From: Mesaphorura yosii
Taxonomy: Eukaryota > Arthropoda > Collembola > Poduromorpha > Tullbergiidae
Direction of reading: 5' to 3'
Assembly: GCA_009869945.1 (NCBI GenBank)
Contig: WIXG01000773.1
Coordinates: 1-22,240, forward strand
Length of the DNA stretch: 22,240 bases
The notes under the pieces are model-generated. The model was not told where the DNA came from and made no database searches. It saw nothing but the letters and a program-made list of their open reading frames with translations. Below are positions 17,175 to 22,240 of this stretch, piece by piece (position 1 is the first letter of the stretch; each line of letters opens with the position of its first letter). Made by a program: the position numbers and the translations under genes.

Positions 17175-18799
17175 TCAGCGTTTGTTGCTTTTAATGCTCG
17201 AGCACTTTGGAATGTGTCGACTCGCAGCTCCTTCGCTGAATTTCCTGCCACAATGTGGGCACTGCACGTAGTCGGAGTAGTCGCTCGGAGGCGGCGGAGG
17301 AAGGTCGGCCGGGTTGCCTCCTGCAGCCACGTGGGCGTTGTACTCCTTCGCCAGGCGGATGGTACGGATGAAGTCTTCGTGCTTCTTGCGCCAGTTGGAC
17401 TTTGCTGCAGGGGCCGCGGCCGTGCCGCCAGCTTTGCCACGGGCGCCCGCCGCTCCAGCTCGAGTCGATGCGACCACCACTTTCAAATACGGCTCCGCCT
17501 CAGTGCCCTTCATTCGCATCTTCGTTGGGTCAAATACTTTCCGCTTTTTGGCCGCCGTCTTCTTGCAGATCGTCTCGTGCTTCTCGATGCGGTCCGAGGC
17601 GAAGTAGCGGCTGCACTGCGAGCAGGAGACGGAGCCTGGAGGAGGCGTCGCCTTTTTCGTAAGTGGCTGGCGTTGGCGAGATGAAGCTGAGACTGGCCTG
17701 GTGGACACGGCTGCAGAAGAGCTGCTTGAGACAGGCGCACGAGGACGTGCCGGTTCCGACGCTCGTGCTGGCGGCGTCGTCTTCCTAGCGACCGCCGTCG
17801 CAGAGGGAGGCCGAGTCGTGGACACCGAACGACTTGATAATGGCGCTGAAGCATTTCTCGAACTCGAAACTGGAGCCGGAGCCTTTCTCTCTCCCAAATT
17901 CAATCCAGCAAACCTTTTTGTGAGGTCGGCCGTGCCGGGAACACGAGCCGTCGAAGTTGAAGGTTTAGAGCCGCCAACGCCAAATTGAGACGTCCTCATC
18001 GCTGCAGTTGCAGTTACAGTTCCAGTCATAAGCTCGTTTCCATTCTCGTCCATTCTGCCTGTCGTCCTCGGGCGCGGGCGTGTTTGGCTTTGGCTTCGAT
18101 TCTGTGAACTGTCAGTGCTTGTGAAGGTTGAGTTGTTGCCGACGCCGATGCTCGGCTTGGAGTAAGTCGCGCTTCTGTCCAGCCCGACGCGAGGCAAGGG
18201 CGACGCCGAGCCATTCTTGCTGGAACTGTTGTTGGTGCTGCTGGTGCCTGTCAATGTAATCTTGTGCAGGATCGTCTTTGGCTTGGTCGCCACTGCCGCC
18301 ACGACTGGAACAGCTCTCGAGGCAGAGAATGGTGTTGCCGTGGTGGATGCAGACGATGCGGGTCTCAAAGCGCTGGGAACTTGTCGCGGGGCAGAATTGC
18401 GAAGTCCGGTGCCTGATCTGGAATTCAATGGCTGAGGAGCCTGAAAGAGGAAAAGAGGCAAAAATCAGTTGATCAATTGGTTATTGCTCTTCTAGCAAAT
18501 TCTGCTAATCTGAATCTACAATGTTTTAGGCTTCGCTTACGGTTTTGTTCTGAATTGAAGGCAAGAATCCATTTCGATGAGACGCCAAGCCCGACGAGCC
18601 ACTGCCACCTGGCTTCCTGATGCCTTGACCCTGTGTAAAGAGCTTATGTTCCTTGTCGTCCTGCTGTTTCTGGCGAAATTGGGCCTAAAACAACGGAATT
18701 TCGCCCTGATTAAACGTCAAGTATTCAAATACAGTTGCATAGAGACTAAAAACCGGCTCCAGGTTTCTTTACCTGCATGCTAGTCAGTCTTGAAGTCAT
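17175..18799 (-). CDS. ZC2HC1: Zinc finger C2HC domain-containing protein 1-type protein
   Basis: Exons (minus): 18799-18773, 18684-18541, 18440-17175; joins CAG|GTAAAG, TTTTAG|GCC, ACC|GTAAGC, TTTCAG|GCT, all phase 0, 478 residues. The first exon codes only nine residues (MTSRLTSMQ), but the frame is kept exactly through both joins. The middle ~270 residues are Ser/Thr/Pro/Ala-rich and disordered. Two zf-C2HC fingers sit at the C-terminus: C330, C333, H345, C349 (CSQCSRYFASDRIEKHETIC) and C451, C454, H466, C470 (CPHCGRKFSEGAASRHIPKC), joined by the family's KSNWRKKHEDFIRTIRLAKE segment and a poly-Pro stretch. In the human proteins the fingers come first and the disordered part follows; here the order is reversed. 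The molecular role of the family is not settled. Poly(A) signal on the minus strand at 17019-17014. Confidence 0.9.
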
Positions 18800-19946
18800 T
18801 TTCCAACGTTACGGGTCTCTTCGTCTCCACCAAGATTCAAAATGGGTCCATACGCTGATTTACACTGGGACAAACGTGAACTGCGAGTGTGAGCAACTAA
18901 TTCGGGTCCATGACGCAGAAATTCGTGGAAAACTGCACAGATTCGGCCGTGGCTCATCCGTCTCGCTTGTCTCTTATCGCCTTGTTTTTCTCACTCGCTC
19001 ATCGAGCAGAGTCGAGTCACCGACCGAAGTGAATCAGAATAACGTCACGTCAGTTCAGAAGAGAGGACAACAATGCACTGACGCGGCGATGGGACTGCTC
19101 GCTGCATGTAGATTGCAGAAGGACACAAGATCAACAAACACTGAGCAAAGAAAAGACGAGATGATCTCATTTGACTGGCCTGGCCTGTCGCCTGTCTTTA
19201 AAAGGAGTGTTGTGCAGTGCTGTGCTTTAAAAGAAGACGGACGTACGCGTACAAAGAAGGACCTTGTTGCCTGAAAAGGAGATATTTTTGATCTGTGGGG
19301 GCAGAAAAAGAATAAAGAAGGCAGAAAATGAAAAGAAGACTGGGTTCAAGCCGATCACCAAAGCAAAAGCAAAACACCCATCAATTAACTGACTTTGGGC
19401 TCTGACTTGGCAGGCGCTGGTGCTTTGACACAGAAAACCAACAAGGCAGAGAAAAGAAAGCGAAAGCGATGGCGATGCGCTCCAAAGATTTTGACAATGC
19501 AATTTGGGGTGAACAATAGCAGGGCGAAGGCAGGACGTGACACGCGATTCCATTTAACTCTGGCTTAATCTGGTCTCTGGTGTCGCTTGGTTCACTAATT
19601 AAGTAATTATAAGAATGAGAATGCATGCCAGCTTGTCAACAATAATGTCAAGAATCAAGATTCTCTTCTTCGATGAGATCAACTTCAGCAGTTGGAAGCA
19701 CACACAGAGCGGCTCAAGCATGGACAATGAAAAAGGAGCGCGATTCATGCCGATTTGAACCAATTTGCTGGTACTTCTAATCAGCTGGTTACATAATCAC
19801 TTATCATTGTTACTATTTCTTCACGAGCCTTTAATTCCACTGATTGTCTGCAAGATTGAGGCAAACATGGATTAACTCGGCTAACTGAAATTGAAACTGA
19901 CGTATCGGCACGTCGAAGGATCATTCAAACCCTGTATAAAGCGATA
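18800..19946. other. Divergent intergenic region between ZC2HC1 and CLYBL
   Basis: About 1.1 kb holding both promoters. A 165-codon plus-strand ORF at 18777-19274 overlaps ZC2HC1 exon 1 in antisense and has no recognisable domain; I do not call it. TATAAA at 19935-19940 is noted under CLYBL. Confidence 0.4.
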
Positions 19947-21344
19947 ATGAAGCTCATCACAAGACTGATCAGACTGAGGCCAGCGCCGGGGCAGGCCGGC
20001 TTATTGTGGAGTCAAACAAGTCATGACATCACACGCCGAATACATAATTTGGCTCCTGCCGGCGTCCGTAAGTGAAGTGCTCACAAGGAAGGGCTTCGAA
20101 GTTTTTATTGATGAGGTAATGGCAGTGATTTAAGTGCTGATTTGTGATTTCTTACGTTTTGGTAAATACAGAGATGTGCACGGGACAGCTGCGACTCTTA
20201 TCTACCTCCTCCAAGACGTGCAAGGCCAAATCCAGCACGGGCGATCAGCCCAGCGGCGGCGGCGACCCGAAGCTTGCCAAGGCCATCAAAATGGGCCAAG
20301 ACCACACTGAAGTAACACAGCGTCAATTCGTGCCCCGACGCGCCCTCTTCTACGTGCCCGGTGACGACGAACGAAAACAGGCCAAGATCCCCTCTCTCGG
20401 CGCGGACTGTGTGGTGCTCGACTGCGAAGACGGAGTGGCCATCAATCGGAAGGATGACGCCCGGAACACAATTCGAAAAATCCTCGACACACAGTCAATC
20501 AATTTCGGGCGCTCGGAGCGCACCGTCCGAGTCAATTCGGTGGACTCGGGTTTCTGCGAAGACGACCTAGACGTCGTGCTGGGCGCCAAGCACCTTCCTT
20601 CTGCCCTCCTCCTGCCGAAGGTGGATTTCATCGATCAGCTGCATTGGTTTAGCGACCAGGCGACTCAAATCTTACGCGACAGCCCGCATGCAGACCACGA
20701 CAAGGCGCAAATGAACCTGATACTTTACATCGAGAGCGCGCAGGGGATGCTCGCCCTGCCAGAGATTTGCAAGGCGGCCTGGCAGCTGTCTGTCAAGTCC
20801 CATTTTGTCCCCGACGCACTCGTTTTCGGGTCGGACGACTACCTCGCCGATATCGGAGCCACACGGAGCAAGGACGCGAAGGAGCTCCTGTATGCCAGGC
20901 AGTACTTTGTCATGGTGGCCAAGGCGTTCAAGCTGCAGGCAATTGATATAGTGTACATTGACTATAAGGACCTCGACGGGCTTCGGGAGCAGTGCCTCGA
21001 AGGAGCAGCAATGGGTTTCACGGGCAAACAACTTATTCATCCCGGCCAGATCAAAATCTGCCAGGAATCTTTCAGTCCGAACCCGGAAAGAGTGCAGTGG
21101 GCCCGAGATTTGATTCAGGCGTTTGATGAGCAGCAGGATTCGGGCAAGGTGGGTTCTTATTCGTCCTATCAGTAGCGTTTACTTGTTTACTGATAAAATC
21201 ATTATTTCTGGCTATTTGGCTTAATTTGGCGTGGCGTTTTTCCGACAGGGCGCAATTACCTTCAGAGGATCCATGATCGACATGCCGCTCGTGCTCCAGG
21301 CGAAGAACGTGCTCCATTTAGCGTCGCTGATTGCGGACGAGTAA
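19947..21344 (+). CDS. CLYBL: Citramalyl-CoA lyase, mitochondrial (citrate lyase beta-like)
   Basis: Exons 19947-20067, 20172-21148, 21249-21344 (GTCC|GTAAGT, AATACAG|AG, CAAG|GTGGGT, CCGACAG|GGC), 397 residues. CLYBL cleaves citramalyl-CoA to acetyl-CoA and pyruvate in mitochondria, clearing itaconate-derived carbon and protecting vitamin B12. Exon 1 encodes a typical targeting peptide (MKLITRLIRLRPAPGQAG: basic, hydroxylated, no acids), which supports this start over the internal ATG at 20174. HpcH/HpaI-type aldolase fold residues seen: RRALFYVPGDDERK, DCEDGVAINRK, VRVNS, the metal ligand region YIESAQG, FGSDDYLADIG, and LIHPGQI. The last exon holds GSMIDMP with the aspartate known to be needed in human CLYBL. 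Poly(A) signal AATAAA at 21454-21459. The protein is ~55 residues longer than the human one, mostly at the N-terminus. Confidence 0.95.
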
Positions 21345-21793
21345 TTTGTGGCTGCTGATAAGCGATGGCGATAGTTCGCGATTCGTAGAGTTGTATTTGC
21401 TTTTGATGAATGAAGAAGTCATTTGAGTCTTCCTATTTTTCACGTGATAAATGAATAAAAGCAAAGATTTTGCTTCTGCCTTTGCATTTAATTAATTCAA
21501 GCATCTGATTGATTTGGCAGGCTGTCCTGTTCATGATTTCCTGATTTCGATTTCTGATAAGCAACACTTTTGTATTCTTGATTCATTGGACTTTCGCCAC
21601 TGTCCAAATGTCTACAAACAAAGAATGTGTGAATGCACGAAAAGCGTGCACTTTTGAATTCGGCATTCAATACGACTCGTTCTTTCTCTTTTTCTTTCCT
21701 CAACTTGTGGCCAGATCACGGAATTTCTTTGACACACGTTGAAAGTAGATAAGAATTAATTAACGTTGATTTCTGTACGATCATTCAGCAGTG
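21345..21793. other. Intergenic region between CLYBL and PQBP1
   Basis: CLYBL poly(A) signal at 21454-21459. TCATTC at 21781-21786 fits an arthropod initiator and would leave a very short leader before the ATG at 21794. Nothing else seen. Confidence 0.4.
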
Positions 21794-22240
21794 ATGCCGC
21801 TCCCACCAGCACTCGCCAAGCGCCTGGCCCTTCGAGGCGTAATTCAGCCAAAGGAACCTTCAAAGCTTCCGAAGAAGCGTGCAGGTAAAGAAACTAAGAA
21901 ATTAATTAACCAGACAAATAATTAATCTTAGTATTGCTCTTATATATATGAAAATAATCCTAATGTGTACTTCTACTCATTTCAGGCGCCACAATTGAAG
22001 AAGTCATTGCCGAAAGCTACGACGACGCAGGATCCGACTCTGACGACGCGACTTCTCTCCAGAAACGACTGCAGCCCCTTCCCGAACCAGAAATCTCCAA
22101 ATTCCATCGTTTGGGGCACGCAGGCTGCCCAAACAAGTCAAACCCGCACCACGTCTGCAGCCAGTTTTGTGTATCATTCTGGGGGCGTGGGAAGCGTGAA
22201 ACTCCGACGGGGTACAACGCCAAGAGGCTGTCGATGCTAA
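21794..22240 (+). CDS. PQBP1: Polyglutamine-binding protein 1 homologue, 3' partial
   Basis: Exons 21794-21884 and 21986 to the window end (GCAG|GTAAAG, ATTTCAG|GC, phase 1); 115 complete codons visible. PQBP1 is a nuclear WW-domain protein that binds the spliceosomal U5-15kD protein and polyglutamine or proline-rich partners. The N-terminus MPLPPALAKRLALRG closely matches the family start (MPLP-ALxxRLAxRG), followed by the acidic EEVIAESYDDAGSDSDD block. Then comes a Cys/His motif, GCPNKSNPHHVCSQFC, and WGRGKRETPTGYNAKRLSML, which would lead into the WW domain just beyond the window. The Cys/His segment is, from memory, present in plant and many invertebrate PQBP1 proteins but absent from human. 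Start context GTGATGC has G at -3. Confidence 0.85.

Noticed and set aside
18777..19274. 165-codon plus-strand ORF
   Set aside because: It begins antisense to ZC2HC1 exon 1, has no recognisable domain, and its composition looks random.

Overview
The window is nuclear DNA from an animal with a compact genome, most likely an arthropod. Genes are close together, introns are short (mostly about 70-140 bp, GT-AG), and the proteins are animal-type: MLX, MANF, CLYBL, PQBP1 and ZC2HC1. Promoters look arthropod-like: the best one has TATAAAA 32 bp before a TCAGT initiator. I cannot name the species. All calls are by eye, with exon joins built from donor and acceptor sites plus frame continuity.

Layout. 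1-1210 (+): 3' part of a histone H3-fold gene with a long tail, a candidate CENP-A/cenH3. 1766-2116 (-): small acidic protein, unrecognised. 3047-4857 (+): AMP-forming acyl/aryl-CoA ligase (4CL/luciferase-like). 5213-5455 (-): small helical protein, unrecognised. 5713-6568 (-): single-pass membrane protein with a dsRBM-like C-terminal domain. 7567-8499 (+): two-histidine phosphatase/phosphoglycerate-mutase-like enzyme. About 9021-11235 (+): a probable spliced transcript whose last exon carries thirteen 31-nt elements in three exact-repeat families. 12367-13470 (+): MLX. 13471-15742: long intergenic stretch with hairpins and paired E-boxes. 15942-16786 (+): MANF. 17175-18799 (-): ZC2HC1-type zinc finger protein. 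19947-21344 (+): CLYBL, mitochondrial. 21795-ish (ATG at 21794) to the window end (+): PQBP1, cut off before its WW domain.

The genes are unrelated housekeeping or regulatory loci, each with its own promoter; there is no operon. The least explained part is 10043-11179. Three different 31-nt sequences occur 4, 2 and 7 times, every copy identical within its family, while the sequence between copies is mostly diverged. All three families have the same length. They lie just before a poly(A) signal and just after the stop of a short ORF whose first ATG is made by splicing. This looks like a noncoding RNA or 3' UTR with repeated binding or pairing sites, and it is the best candidate here for an undescribed system.
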